A stretch of DNA of 64,000 nt from Hortaea werneckii (taxonomy: Eukaryota; Ascomycota; Dothideomycetes; Mycosphaerellales; Teratosphaeriaceae), in assembly GCA_037044905.1 (NCBI GenBank), contig JBAOKB010000164.1:248001-312000 (forward strand). Reading direction: 5' to 3'. Position numbers and translations under genes: made by a program. The notes beneath the pieces were generated by a model. It did not search any database. It was not told the DNA's origin and saw only the letters and a program-made list of their open reading frames with translations. Below, one piece after another: positions 12,486 to 21,339 of the stretch. Position 1 is the first letter of the stretch. Each line of letters begins with the position of its first letter.

Positions 12486-12887
12486 TGTTACGAGCACGGT
12501 CACGAGACGGTCAGACCCGAAGCGATTGGCCAGTAGGGGCCAGAGGAGACAAGGGTCACGTGACCAGTATGCAAGTGAGCGCTGCCTTGGCAGGCGACTG
12601 ACTGCATATATGCAAGTGGTCGACTGGTCGACGAGCGACCGAGCGATCACTGAGCGACTGATCGCTGAGCGACCAGGCGATCAGATGCATGAAGACACGA
12701 ATCTCTTATGTATATAACTAGGCACGTTTCTCATTAGGAGTTCGTGTGTTCAACTCATGTTGCAATCCGACTGTTAGGTAGAGACCCAACAGCCTTGTCA
12801 CAATCAGTTATCCCACAACCCAGTTGTCTTGACACATCTGTTCCAAAGAGCTCTAAACCCGTGACACTACTTCGTAGGGTCGCAACA
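12486..12887 (+). repeat. LTR 1 of intact chromovirus array
   Basis: This 402-bp LTR begins TGTTACG and ends CGCAACA, the expected TG...CA ends with near-perfect short inverted termini. The U3 part is packed with short palindromes: GGTCACGTGACC (12554-12565) contains a CACGTG E-box, TGCATATATGCA is at 12603-12614, and an 8-bp inverted repeat AGCGATCA/TGATCGCT is at 12642-12666. A direct TGGTCGAC pair lies at 12617-12632. A TATATAA box follows at 12711-12717. By eye it is identical to the three other LTRs. Confidence 0.95.
12711..12753 (+). promoter_or_regulatory. LTR core promoter: TATA box and predicted start
   Basis: TATATAA at 12711-12717 is followed 35 nt later by GTGTTCAA at 12746-12753. 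That octamer is the exact reverse complement of the sequence lying just inside the LTR at 12890-12897. A transcript starting at about 12746 would therefore carry a self-complementary 5' end. The TATA is directly visible; the start site is inferred. The same arrangement recurs at +6397, +12794 and +19191. Confidence 0.6.
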
Positions 12888-12889
12888 CT

Positions 12890-12897
12890 TTGAACAC
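12890..12897 (+). promoter_or_regulatory. Candidate self-priming PBS, copy 1
   Basis: TTGAACAC begins 2 nt after the 5' LTR, where a primer-binding site is expected. It lacks the TGG start that would pair with a tRNA CCA end, but it is exactly complementary to GTGTTCAA in the LTR (12746-12753). Tf1/sushi-type chromoviruses are known to prime reverse transcription with their own mRNA 5' end, so a self-primed mechanism is inferred. Equivalent sites are at 19287-19294 and 25684-25691. Confidence 0.55.
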
Positions 12898-12926
12898 CCT
12901 CAAGGAACTTTGTACCTCAGACAACA

Positions 12927-14942
12927 ATGGCTCCATCCGAGAACCGAGACACCAGCGTTCAGCAGCGTACCCACGACAACAATATCAAAGTCGCCAGACC
13001 GGACTATTACTATGGCGATCGATCGAAGCTCGACGATTGGCTCAACCAAATGGCACTTTACTTTCGTTTCGAAAACATCACCCAGGATCCCAAGAAGACC
13101 TTACTTGCATCCTCTTACCTTAGGGGACAAGTCCAACAATGGATTCGACCTAGGTTGCACGAAGTCTTGCACCAGAACATCGACACCGAAGGAATCTTCA
13201 ACAGCTGGGACAATTATGTCAAAGCCATTCGAAATATTTATGGGTTGAGTAACGAAAAACAAGTCGCCATCCGAGTTATCCAACACTTGAAACAGAAGAC
13301 GTCTACTTCGCAATACACCGCCAAGTTCAGGGAGTATTCAGGCAAAACTGGGTGGGATGACCAAGCCTTACTCACTATGTATTACACTGGACTCAAGGAC
13401 GACGTCAAGGATGAACTCATGCGCTCAGGTGCATCTCACGACACTCTCGAACTGATGATTCAGGATGCTATCGAAATTGACGATAGGCTCTACGAGAGGA
13501 AGATGGAAAAACGCCATAATGGACAGTATCGCGGACGATCTGGCTACAACTCTACCAGCTGGACTGGAGGGTCTCGTCGCGATCCGGACGCCATGGAATT
13601 GGATATTATCCAGCGCAAGCCAAAAGGAAAAGGCATGCGAGGAGCCAAGGGAAAAGGGAAGTTCCAAGGGAACAACAACAGAGGAAAGAAACGAGAAGGA
13701 CCGGAGTGCTACAACTGCCACAAGATAGGGCATTACGCACGAGACTGCCGCGGACGAAAGGTGCGACCGCAGGAGCAGCTCAACATGATGCTAGTGAAGG
13801 AACCCATCAACGAAGCAAACGATGGACGAGGCGCCTACGATGTATCAAAACTCGTTAAGGAACCGAAGACGGAACCAGACCATAAGGCTATGCATTGGAC
13901 GGGTTGTTACGACGACTACTGTAAAACCCATGACTCAGACAAGCTAGCAAGTGGTCACTATCCCAAGAAGCCACGTAAGGCTAGGATGGAATTTAACGCG
14001 ATGGTACGAGGCCAGCCGCTACAGCAGATGAGAGACTTAGGAAATTCCCGGAGAGGAAGGTCTCCACCACCATTCAATTGGGAGGACGCAACTCTGCAAG
14101 AAAATACACCCCCCGAGCAGGAAGAAGAACTGCTGGGAGAAGAAGAATCTCCACCAAACAACGATACCGAACCAGAACTAACGGGACCAAACCTGGAACA
14201 ACTACAAATGATCGCCCAAACAGTCGCCACGACGGATAACGATTCATCTGAAGAAGAATATACCGACGACGATGAACCCGACGACCTCGAACTATATCAT
14301 TTCGAAGTCTCAGGAGCAGGACCAGCTCGGAGAATGATCCTCTTCATCGCGAACCAATTTGAAACCGTATTCCCACAGATCCAAGGGAAACGACGACTGC
14401 ACCCAATCGAATTCGACAACATGCTCAACCGAATTAGAGCAATGTTCTGGAATTACCGACTTGTCAACGTCGACTACGACGCCGCAGCACACGTGCAAGA
14501 ACGACCACCAATTGGAAGTACATTCCAATCCGATGGAAGTTATGGCACACCCGATGGAATCCATATTCCCAGAAGTGTTAGAGAACGAATCCAGATCGTT
14601 AAGGCACGACTACATGAATTACACCGAATCCAGGAAGCCTATCAAGAAGACCTCATATCGTTGGAGGCAATGCGGCACAAATTGACTGAGTCCACAAAAC
14701 AATGGGAACTGAAGCCCATGGGACCACCAGTGCAACTACCAATATGGAGAAACATGATACTAGGGCACGTCAAAGCCACTGTCAAAGGACAAATCAAGGT
14801 ATCAATGACACAAGGAAAGGTTATCCTAGGCCCACGACACGGACCCCTTGAATGGGAAGTCTGTCTCGAAGACGCCAACTCGCCAGGATACTATTCAAAA
14901 AACGAAGGATCCCTGCCGACAGGAGCAGTCGCCAGGAAGTAA
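12927..14942 (+). CDS. gag: Gag polyprotein, copy 1
   Basis: This is the structural capsid precursor of the retrotransposon, 671 aa, starting at the first ATG after the 5' LTR. Residues about 25-200 resemble the retrotransposon Gag (capsid) fold, with W-L-N-Q-M and a Y-x-x-K-F-R-E stretch. A basic Gly/Lys-rich linker follows, and then one CCHC zinc knuckle (C261-x2-C264-x4-H269-x4-C274) for RNA binding. The roughly 400 residues after the knuckle are unusual. They are Pro/Glu/Asp-rich with acidic clusters around residues 395-460, then a helical-looking segment. The ORF overlaps pol and contains the slippery site 13-15 codons before its stop. Copies 2 and 3 have Asp instead of Glu at the codon covering 14852. 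Confidence 0.93.
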   Translation: MAPSENRDTSVQQRTHDNNIKVARPDYYYGDRSKLDDWLNQMALYFRFENITQDPKKTLLASSYLRGQVQQWIRPRLHEVLHQNIDTEGIFNSWDNYVKAIRNIYGLSNEKQVAIRVIQHLKQKTSTSQYTAKFREYSGKTGWDDQALLTMYYTGLKDDVKDELMRSGASHDTLELMIQDAIEIDDRLYERKMEKRHNGQYRGRSGYNSTSWTGGSRRDPDAMELDIIQRKPKGKGMRGAKGKGKFQGNNNRGKKREGPECYNCHKIGHYARDCRGRKVRPQEQLNMMLVKEPINEANDGRGAYDVSKLVKEPKTEPDHKAMHWTGCYDDYCKTHDSDKLASGHYPKKPRKARMEFNAMVRGQPLQQMRDLGNSRRGRSPPPFNWEDATLQENTPPEQEEELLGEEESPPNNDTEPELTGPNLEQLQMIAQTVATTDNDSSEEEYTDDDEPDDLELYHFEVSGAGPARRMILFIANQFETVFPQIQGKRRLHPIEFDNMLNRIRAMFWNYRLVNVDYDAAAHVQERPPIGSTFQSDGSYGTPDGIHIPRSVRERIQIVKARLHELHRIQEAYQEDLISLEAMRHKLTESTKQWELKPMGPPVQLPIWRNMILGHVKATVKGQIKVSMTQGKVILGPRHGPLEWEVCLEDANSPGYYSKNEGSLPTGAVARK

Positions 14943-17900
14943 ACATTATCGAAGCTCCCACAGCATCAGCAGCACCGGTATTCCGTACCAAATGCATTGT
15001 CAATGGACATACGACACAAGCTATGATCGATTCCGGAGCCAGCGGAAACTTTATATCGACCAGCTTTGTCCAGCGAAACGGGATCGCCACCCGACGAAAG
15101 AAAGACGGCGGATACGAGTTGATGGTCGCAGATGGATCATCCCTATCCGAAGTGGACAGCGAAACAATGCCGCTAGTCCTAGCTATCCAACAGCACCACG
15201 AGACTGTCAGCCTGGATATCGTTGACATGGCCAGTCACGATGTCGTGATGGGGACACCTTGGTTGGAAAAGCACAACCCTCTGATAGATTGGAGGAAAAG
15301 AGTACTCAAGTTTGAGCGATGCGGTTGCGCTACCGACATCCACCCTATACATCGACAGCGTGCGATGGTAGATGAGGAAAGACAGTTCTGCGAATTAGAA
15401 CGTCAACCGATAACATACTCCGACAAAAACGGCAAGGAGATGGTCTCCACAGACACTGAGCCAGCCCAGCCAGGTCACGAGGTGAGAGATAAAAGGAGAA
15501 CTAACGCACCTCCAGAGATCCCTGAAGAGTTTAAGAAATGGAAACCGCTCTTCCAGGAAGAGGAAGGATTAGCCGCCTTACCTAGACATCAACCATGGGA
15601 TCACCGAATACAACTTCAGCCCGGCAAAGATCCACCATGGGGGCCACTATACAGGTTATCCGAAAAAGAGCTCGAAGAGCAACGACGATGGCTGAAAGAA
15701 AAGAGCGACAAGGGATGGATAGAGAAATCTCAATCGCCAGCCGCTTCACCAGCAATGTTCGTTCCAAAGAAAGGAGGAAAACTGCGAATGGTAATCGACT
15801 ATCGACGACTCAATGAAGTCACGGTCAAGAACCGATATCCACTACCTAACATCGAAGAAATGCAAAATCGACTTACCGGAGCAAACTGGTATTCCAAGAT
15901 TGATCTACGAGACGCATTCTACGCCGTACGAATGGCTAAGGGAGAAGAATGGAAAACAGCCTTCAGGACGCGCTATGGACTCTATCAATTTCGAGTCATG
16001 CCAATGGGACTTACGAACGCCCCAGCGACGTGTCAGCAACTCGTCAACGATGTGTTACGAGACCTACTCGACATTACAACGATAGCCTATGTCGATGACA
16101 TCTTAATCTTCACCCGCGGAAGCCGAGAACAACACACCAAAGACGTACAAGCAGTGCTAGAACGACTTAGCACAGTGGACTTCAAGACCGCACCCGAGAA
16201 ATGTGAATTCTACAAGAAGGAAATCGAATTCCTAGGATTCATCATCAATACTACTGGAATCAAGATGGACCCAAAGAAAGTACAATCCATCAAGGAATGG
16301 CCAACACCGAAGAACGTCACAGAAATCCAAGCCTTTCTGGGACTCGCGAACTACAACAGAAAGTTTGTTGAAGGATACTCCAAACTTGCAATCCCACTCA
16401 CGAGTCTTACGAAGAAGGACACCAAGTTCGTATGGACGGAGAAACAACAGAAAGCATTCCAACAACTCAAGAAAGCATGTATACAGTCACCAACACTCAT
16501 GCTATTCGATACGAAGAAACCAGTACAAGTCGAAACCGACGCATCCGACTTAGCAATAGGTGCTTGCATCACTCAAGAACATGATGGCAAAAGACACCCA
16601 GTGGCGTATTACTCAAGGAAAATGACGCCAGCGGAACAGAACTACGAGATTTACGACAAAGAACTGTTAGCGATTGTTGCAGCATTGCGACACTGGAGAG
16701 TTTACTGCGAAGGAGCTACAGGACTGACGATATACACCGACCACAAGAACCTTCAATACTTTACAACTACCAAGGATCTATCACGTCGACATTGTAGATG
16801 GTCAGAGCTACTCGGACAATACAAGTTCGATATCCAGTATACACCAGGAAAAGACAATGGGCGCGCAGATGCGCTAAGCAGAAGAAGCGACTACATGGAA
16901 GGCAAGGAGCAGAACAAGAAAACATTGCTCAAAGTCAACAAGGACGGAAGCCTTACCACAGATACACAAGAGTTTAACAACATACTCCGAGTTCTACGAG
17001 ATGAACAAGAAGAGTTCCCCATCGAACATGGGAAGTACCAGGTTCCACCAGCAAAGGAACACGAATGCATCAAAGACCACCATGATAGCCAAACAACAGG
17101 ACACCCAGGAATAGCCAGAACAACAGATTTGATTAGACGAAACTTTACCTTCCCACAGATGCGGAAGAAGGTTGCCGACTACATCAAACAGTGCGACAGT
17201 TGCCAGAAGAATAAGGCATCACGACATGCGAAATATGGCAATCTCCAGTTCCGAGAACCCTCGGATACACCATGGAGAGAAGTCACAATGGACTTCATCA
17301 CGAAGTTACCGGCATCCAAGGACCCCGCAACAGGAGTCGTCTACGATTCAATACTTGTCATGGTAGACACCTTGACCAAGTATGCACATTTCATACCGTG
17401 CAAGGAATCAATGGCAGCTATGGAACTCGCATACCTCGTACTGGACAGGCTAATCAGACATCATGGAATTCCAGAAAGCTTCATCACAGACAGAGATAAG
17501 CTGTTCACATCGAATTTCTGGAAATCTCTTATGGGACAAATTGGAATCAAGCACAAGTTATCGACAGCATTCCACCCAGAGACAGATGGTCAGACTGAAA
17601 GGACAAATCAGTCACTCGAAGCATATTTACGGCACTACGTCAATTACGCACAAAACAATTGGGTTTCATTGTTACCAATGGCGCAACTGGCGTTAAACAA
17701 TAACGCATCAGAGACAACGAGAGAATCGCCATTTTTCCTTAATTATGGAAAAGCACCCAACATGTTCATGGAACCGAGAACATCAATAAAAGCCGACAAA
17801 GCCATAATAATGGCAGAGGAATTGCAGAAGGCACACACCACAGCCCGAGATGCAATCCGACATTCGCAACAGCGAATCCAGAAACAGAGATTCAAAGAAT

Positions 17901-18361
17901 CAAAAACGGCACCTCAACTTAAGAAGGGGGATAAGGTATATCTTCTGACGAAGAACCTGAAAACAAAGCGAAGAACGAAGAAACTGGATCACGTCAAAGT
18001 CGGACCATTTTTGATTGCCGAACAGAAGGGCACAGTCAGCTACCGACTCGAGCTTCCACCGGACGCAAAGATCCATCCAGTGTTCCACATATCCTTGTTG
18101 GAACCCGCACACCCCAGCGCCACGCTGCAAACCACGTTCCACTACCAGGAGCAAGAAGACGACGAGTATGAAGTCGAAAAGATCGTAGACTACGACAGGA
18201 ATAGTCAGCGATACCTCATCAAGTGGAAAGGATACCCCAGCGACGAAAATACATGGGAACCACTTACCAATCTTAATTGCCCGAAGTTGCTACACCAGTA
18301 CCACCGGAGAAGGAAAGGGATTGATCCATATTCCCCAGGGTCTCCATCATCAGGGGAGTAA
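14852..18361 (+). CDS. pol: Pol polyprotein (PR-RT-RH-IN-chromodomain), copy 1
   Basis: This is the enzymatic polyprotein. The open frame from 14852 gives 1169 aa, but the real product is probably a Gag-Pol fusion made by -1 frameshifting at 14897-14903. Domains in order: aspartic protease with D60-S-G-A; reverse transcriptase with Y413-V-D-D416; RNase H with an acidic D563-A-S motif and a later Y-T-D-H-K-N-L; integrase with an HHCC zinc region (about 736-785) and a D814, D880, E916 triad, the last two separated by 35 residues; and a C-terminal chromodomain (about 1106-1155) with Y-L-I-K-W-K-G-Y and T-W-E-P-L. Chromodomains in this family steer integration toward marked chromatin. All catalytic residues look intact. 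Here residue Asn is encoded at 15866-15868, where copies 2 and 3 have Asp. Confidence 0.95.
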   Translation: MGSLSRRRQLARILFKKRRIPADRSSRQEVNIIEAPTASAAPVFRTKCIVNGHTTQAMIDSGASGNFISTSFVQRNGIATRRKKDGGYELMVADGSSLSEVDSETMPLVLAIQQHHETVSLDIVDMASHDVVMGTPWLEKHNPLIDWRKRVLKFERCGCATDIHPIHRQRAMVDEERQFCELERQPITYSDKNGKEMVSTDTEPAQPGHEVRDKRRTNAPPEIPEEFKKWKPLFQEEEGLAALPRHQPWDHRIQLQPGKDPPWGPLYRLSEKELEEQRRWLKEKSDKGWIEKSQSPAASPAMFVPKKGGKLRMVIDYRRLNEVTVKNRYPLPNIEEMQNRLTGANWYSKIDLRDAFYAVRMAKGEEWKTAFRTRYGLYQFRVMPMGLTNAPATCQQLVNDVLRDLLDITTIAYVDDILIFTRGSREQHTKDVQAVLERLSTVDFKTAPEKCEFYKKEIEFLGFIINTTGIKMDPKKVQSIKEWPTPKNVTEIQAFLGLANYNRKFVEGYSKLAIPLTSLTKKDTKFVWTEKQQKAFQQLKKACIQSPTLMLFDTKKPVQVETDASDLAIGACITQEHDGKRHPVAYYSRKMTPAEQNYEIYDKELLAIVAALRHWRVYCEGATGLTIYTDHKNLQYFTTTKDLSRRHCRWSELLGQYKFDIQYTPGKDNGRADALSRRSDYMEGKEQNKKTLLKVNKDGSLTTDTQEFNNILRVLRDEQEEFPIEHGKYQVPPAKEHECIKDHHDSQTTGHPGIARTTDLIRRNFTFPQMRKKVADYIKQCDSCQKNKASRHAKYGNLQFREPSDTPWREVTMDFITKLPASKDPATGVVYDSILVMVDTLTKYAHFIPCKESMAAMELAYLVLDRLIRHHGIPESFITDRDKLFTSNFWKSLMGQIGIKHKLSTAFHPETDGQTERTNQSLEAYLRHYVNYAQNNWVSLLPMAQLALNNNASETTRESPFFLNYGKAPNMFMEPRTSIKADKAIIMAEELQKAHTTARDAIRHSQQRIQKQRFKESKTAPQLKKGDKVYLLTKNLKTKRRTKKLDHVKVGPFLIAEQKGTVSYRLELPPDAKIHPVFHISLLEPAHPSATLQTTFHYQEQEDDEYEVEKIVDYDRNSQRYLIKWKGYPSDENTWEPLTNLNCPKLLHQYHRRRKGIDPYSPGSPSSGE
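14897..14903 (+). promoter_or_regulatory. -1 ribosomal frameshift slippery site, copy 1
   Basis: The heptamer A AAA AAC sits in the gag zero frame (codons TCA AAA AAC) within the gag/pol overlap. Slipping back one base gives AAA AAA C in the pol frame (Lys-Lys-Arg). It fits the canonical X XXY YYZ rule in sequence and in phase. Downstream sequence has short complementary blocks (CCTG/CAGG, CGAC/GTCG) that could form a stimulatory stem or pseudoknot. Identical sites are at 21294-21300 and 27691-27697. Confidence 0.85.
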
Positions 18362-18785
18362 GGCCCACAGTAGCAGCCGCCGCAGGACAATTCTCTTCAG
18401 CCTCAAACGCGCCCTCTGCATCCATTTCCGACGCAAGGCATTCGGCTTTCCGAGCCGCCCGACCTTCAGCTTGACGAAGAATCTTCTTGTTTCGCATTAA
18501 CCGAGCCATCACGGTAGCCAACAACTCTTCATCCTCATCCACCTTGCGCTGGTACTCCTCCCGAGTTCGGTCTAAGGATTCCCAAGACATGTTGACGCAT
18601 TTCTTGCCTTGACGGACGCATTCGGAACACCGAAGGTTGGTTGAGTTCGACATGATGATGCAAAGATGGTTGTGTGTAGAACAACGTTCACACGGGAAGA
18701 AGACAGGACGACCGTTCCTTTCAATTTCGGCAGCCAGACGCGAGCGTCTTTTCTTGGAAGAAGAAGTTTCTGGTTGCAGAGACAT
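18273..18785 (-). CDS. Antisense Zn2Cys6-like ORF, copy 1
   Basis: This 170-aa ORF runs against the retrotransposon between pol and the 3' LTR and overlaps the pol 3' end by 89 bp. A basic patch K-K-R-R-S-R (residues 11-16) precedes six cysteines at 32, 35, 42, 53, 56 and 63. The spacing C-x2-C-x6-C-x10-C-x2-C-x6-C is exactly the Gal4-type binuclear zinc cluster rule. A charged heptad-like region (about 66-115, rich in Glu, Lys, Leu and Arg) follows and looks like a coiled coil, the usual layout in that family. Small Cys-rich proteins of this look are common in fungal annotations, and some may derive from such elements. Expression is unproven. A zinc-ribbon-like or RNA-binding role is an alternative. 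Confidence 0.65.
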   Translation of the reverse strand: MSLQPETSSSKKRRSRLAAEIERNGRPVFFPCERCSTHNHLCIIMSNSTNLRCSECVRQGKKCVNMSWESLDRTREEYQRKVDEDEELLATVMARLMRNKKILRQAEGRAARKAECLASEMDAEGAFEAEENCPAAAATVGLTPLMMETLGNMDQSLSFSGGTGVATSGN

Positions 18786-18870
18786 CGTAGGAAGAAAGAC
18801 TGCTACAAACTGTTACAAAAGGAACGCGGGGGACAGCGACATCATAAGCTTCAGGGACGAAGCTAGGCTG

Positions 18871-18882
18871 AAAGGGGGATGG
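18871..18882 (+). promoter_or_regulatory. Polypurine tract before LTR 2
   Basis: AAAGGGGGATGG lies directly before the LTR and is purine except for one T. This is the expected plus-strand primer for reverse transcription of copy 1. Identical tracts are at 25268-25279 and 31665-31676. Confidence 0.75.
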
Positions 18883-19284
18883 TGTTACGAGCACGGTCAC
18901 GAGACGGTCAGACCCGAAGCGATTGGCCAGTAGGGGCCAGAGGAGACAAGGGTCACGTGACCAGTATGCAAGTGAGCGCTGCCTTGGCAGGCGACTGACT
19001 GCATATATGCAAGTGGTCGACTGGTCGACGAGCGACCGAGCGATCACTGAGCGACTGATCGCTGAGCGACCAGGCGATCAGATGCATGAAGACACGAATC
19101 TCTTATGTATATAACTAGGCACGTTTCTCATTAGGAGTTCGTGTGTTCAACTCATGTTGCAATCCGACTGTTAGGTAGAGACCCAACAGCCTTGTCACAA
19201 TCAGTTATCCCACAACCCAGTTGTCTTGACACATCTGTTCCAAAGAGCTCTAAACCCGTGACACTACTTCGTAGGGTCGCAACA
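18883..19284 (+). repeat. LTR 2, shared by copies 1 and 2
   Basis: Serves at once as the 3' LTR of copy 1 and the 5' LTR of copy 2. By eye it is identical to LTR 1, including the E-box palindrome at 18951-18962. Confidence 0.95.
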
Positions 19285-19323
19285 CTTTGAACACCCTCAA
19301 GGAACTTTGTACCTCAGACAACA

Positions 19324-21339
19324 ATGGCTCCATCCGAGAACCGAGACACCAGCGTTCAGCAGCGTACCCACGACAACAATATCAAAGTCGCCAGACCGGA
19401 CTATTACTATGGCGATCGATCGAAGCTCGACGATTGGCTCAACCAAATGGCACTTTACTTTCGTTTCGAAAACATCACCCAGGATCCCAAGAAGACCTTA
19501 CTTGCATCCTCTTACCTTAGGGGACAAGTCCAACAATGGATTCGACCTAGGTTGCACGAAGTCTTGCACCAGAACATCGACACCGAAGGAATCTTCAACA
19601 GCTGGGACAATTATGTCAAAGCCATTCGAAATATTTATGGGTTGAGTAACGAAAAACAAGTCGCCATCCGAGTTATCCAACACTTGAAACAGAAGACGTC
19701 TACTTCGCAATACACCGCCAAGTTCAGGGAGTATTCAGGCAAAACTGGGTGGGATGACCAAGCCTTACTCACTATGTATTACACTGGACTCAAGGACGAC
19801 GTCAAGGATGAACTCATGCGCTCAGGTGCATCTCACGACACTCTCGAACTGATGATTCAGGATGCTATCGAAATTGACGATAGGCTCTACGAGAGGAAGA
19901 TGGAAAAACGCCATAATGGACAGTATCGCGGACGATCTGGCTACAACTCTACCAGCTGGACTGGAGGGTCTCGTCGCGATCCGGACGCCATGGAATTGGA
20001 TATTATCCAGCGCAAGCCAAAAGGAAAAGGCATGCGAGGAGCCAAGGGAAAAGGGAAGTTCCAAGGGAACAACAACAGAGGAAAGAAACGAGAAGGACCG
20101 GAGTGCTACAACTGCCACAAGATAGGGCATTACGCACGAGACTGCCGCGGACGAAAGGTGCGACCGCAGGAGCAGCTCAACATGATGCTAGTGAAGGAAC
20201 CCATCAACGAAGCAAACGATGGACGAGGCGCCTACGATGTATCAAAACTCGTTAAGGAACCGAAGACGGAACCAGACCATAAGGCTATGCATTGGACGGG
20301 TTGTTACGACGACTACTGTAAAACCCATGACTCAGACAAGCTAGCAAGTGGTCACTATCCCAAGAAGCCACGTAAGGCTAGGATGGAATTTAACGCGATG
20401 GTACGAGGCCAGCCGCTACAGCAGATGAGAGACTTAGGAAATTCCCGGAGAGGAAGGTCTCCACCACCATTCAATTGGGAGGACGCAACTCTGCAAGAAA
20501 ATACACCCCCCGAGCAGGAAGAAGAACTGCTGGGAGAAGAAGAATCTCCACCAAACAACGATACCGAACCAGAACTAACGGGACCAAACCTGGAACAACT
20601 ACAAATGATCGCCCAAACAGTCGCCACGACGGATAACGATTCATCTGAAGAAGAATATACCGACGACGATGAACCCGACGACCTCGAACTATATCATTTC
20701 GAAGTCTCAGGAGCAGGACCAGCTCGGAGAATGATCCTCTTCATCGCGAACCAATTTGAAACCGTATTCCCACAGATCCAAGGGAAACGACGACTGCACC
20801 CAATCGAATTCGACAACATGCTCAACCGAATTAGAGCAATGTTCTGGAATTACCGACTTGTCAACGTCGACTACGACGCCGCAGCACACGTGCAAGAACG
20901 ACCACCAATTGGAAGTACATTCCAATCCGATGGAAGTTATGGCACACCCGATGGAATCCATATTCCCAGAAGTGTTAGAGAACGAATCCAGATCGTTAAG
21001 GCACGACTACATGAATTACACCGAATCCAGGAAGCCTATCAAGAAGACCTCATATCGTTGGAGGCAATGCGGCACAAATTGACTGAGTCCACAAAACAAT
21101 GGGAACTGAAGCCCATGGGACCACCAGTGCAACTACCAATATGGAGAAACATGATACTAGGGCACGTCAAAGCCACTGTCAAAGGACAAATCAAGGTATC
21201 AATGACACAAGGAAAGGTTATCCTAGGCCCACGACATGGACCCCTTGATTGGGAAGTCTGTCTCGAAGACGCCAACTCGCCAGGATACTATTCAAAAAAC
21301 GAAGGATCCCTGCCGACAGGAGCAGTCGCCAGGAAGTAA
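19324..21339 (+). CDS. gag: Gag polyprotein, copy 2
   Basis: 671 aa, identical to copy 1 except for Asp in place of Glu near the C-terminus (T at 21249). A silent C-to-T difference at 21237 is also present. The zinc knuckle and slippery site are intact. Confidence 0.93.
   Translation: MAPSENRDTSVQQRTHDNNIKVARPDYYYGDRSKLDDWLNQMALYFRFENITQDPKKTLLASSYLRGQVQQWIRPRLHEVLHQNIDTEGIFNSWDNYVKAIRNIYGLSNEKQVAIRVIQHLKQKTSTSQYTAKFREYSGKTGWDDQALLTMYYTGLKDDVKDELMRSGASHDTLELMIQDAIEIDDRLYERKMEKRHNGQYRGRSGYNSTSWTGGSRRDPDAMELDIIQRKPKGKGMRGAKGKGKFQGNNNRGKKREGPECYNCHKIGHYARDCRGRKVRPQEQLNMMLVKEPINEANDGRGAYDVSKLVKEPKTEPDHKAMHWTGCYDDYCKTHDSDKLASGHYPKKPRKARMEFNAMVRGQPLQQMRDLGNSRRGRSPPPFNWEDATLQENTPPEQEEELLGEEESPPNNDTEPELTGPNLEQLQMIAQTVATTDNDSSEEEYTDDDEPDDLELYHFEVSGAGPARRMILFIANQFETVFPQIQGKRRLHPIEFDNMLNRIRAMFWNYRLVNVDYDAAAHVQERPPIGSTFQSDGSYGTPDGIHIPRSVRERIQIVKARLHELHRIQEAYQEDLISLEAMRHKLTESTKQWELKPMGPPVQLPIWRNMILGHVKATVKGQIKVSMTQGKVILGPRHGPLDWEVCLEDANSPGYYSKNEGSLPTGAVARK

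Noticed and set aside
12526..12717. 63-aa ORF inside every LTR
   Set aside because: It lies across the U3 promoter region and ends at the TATA box, so it is not expected to be translated and has no coding pattern.
14310..14878. Several antisense ORFs of 80-135 aa under gag and pol
   Set aside because: They are shadows of strongly biased coding sequence in another frame and lack motifs. Only the antisense ORF at 18273-18785 has an independent signature.
12927..18361. Possibility that gag and pol are joined by splicing or independent start
   Set aside because: No convincing donor/acceptor pair in the overlap, and the pol Met is missing in copies 2 and 3; the phased slippery heptamer explains the arrangement better.
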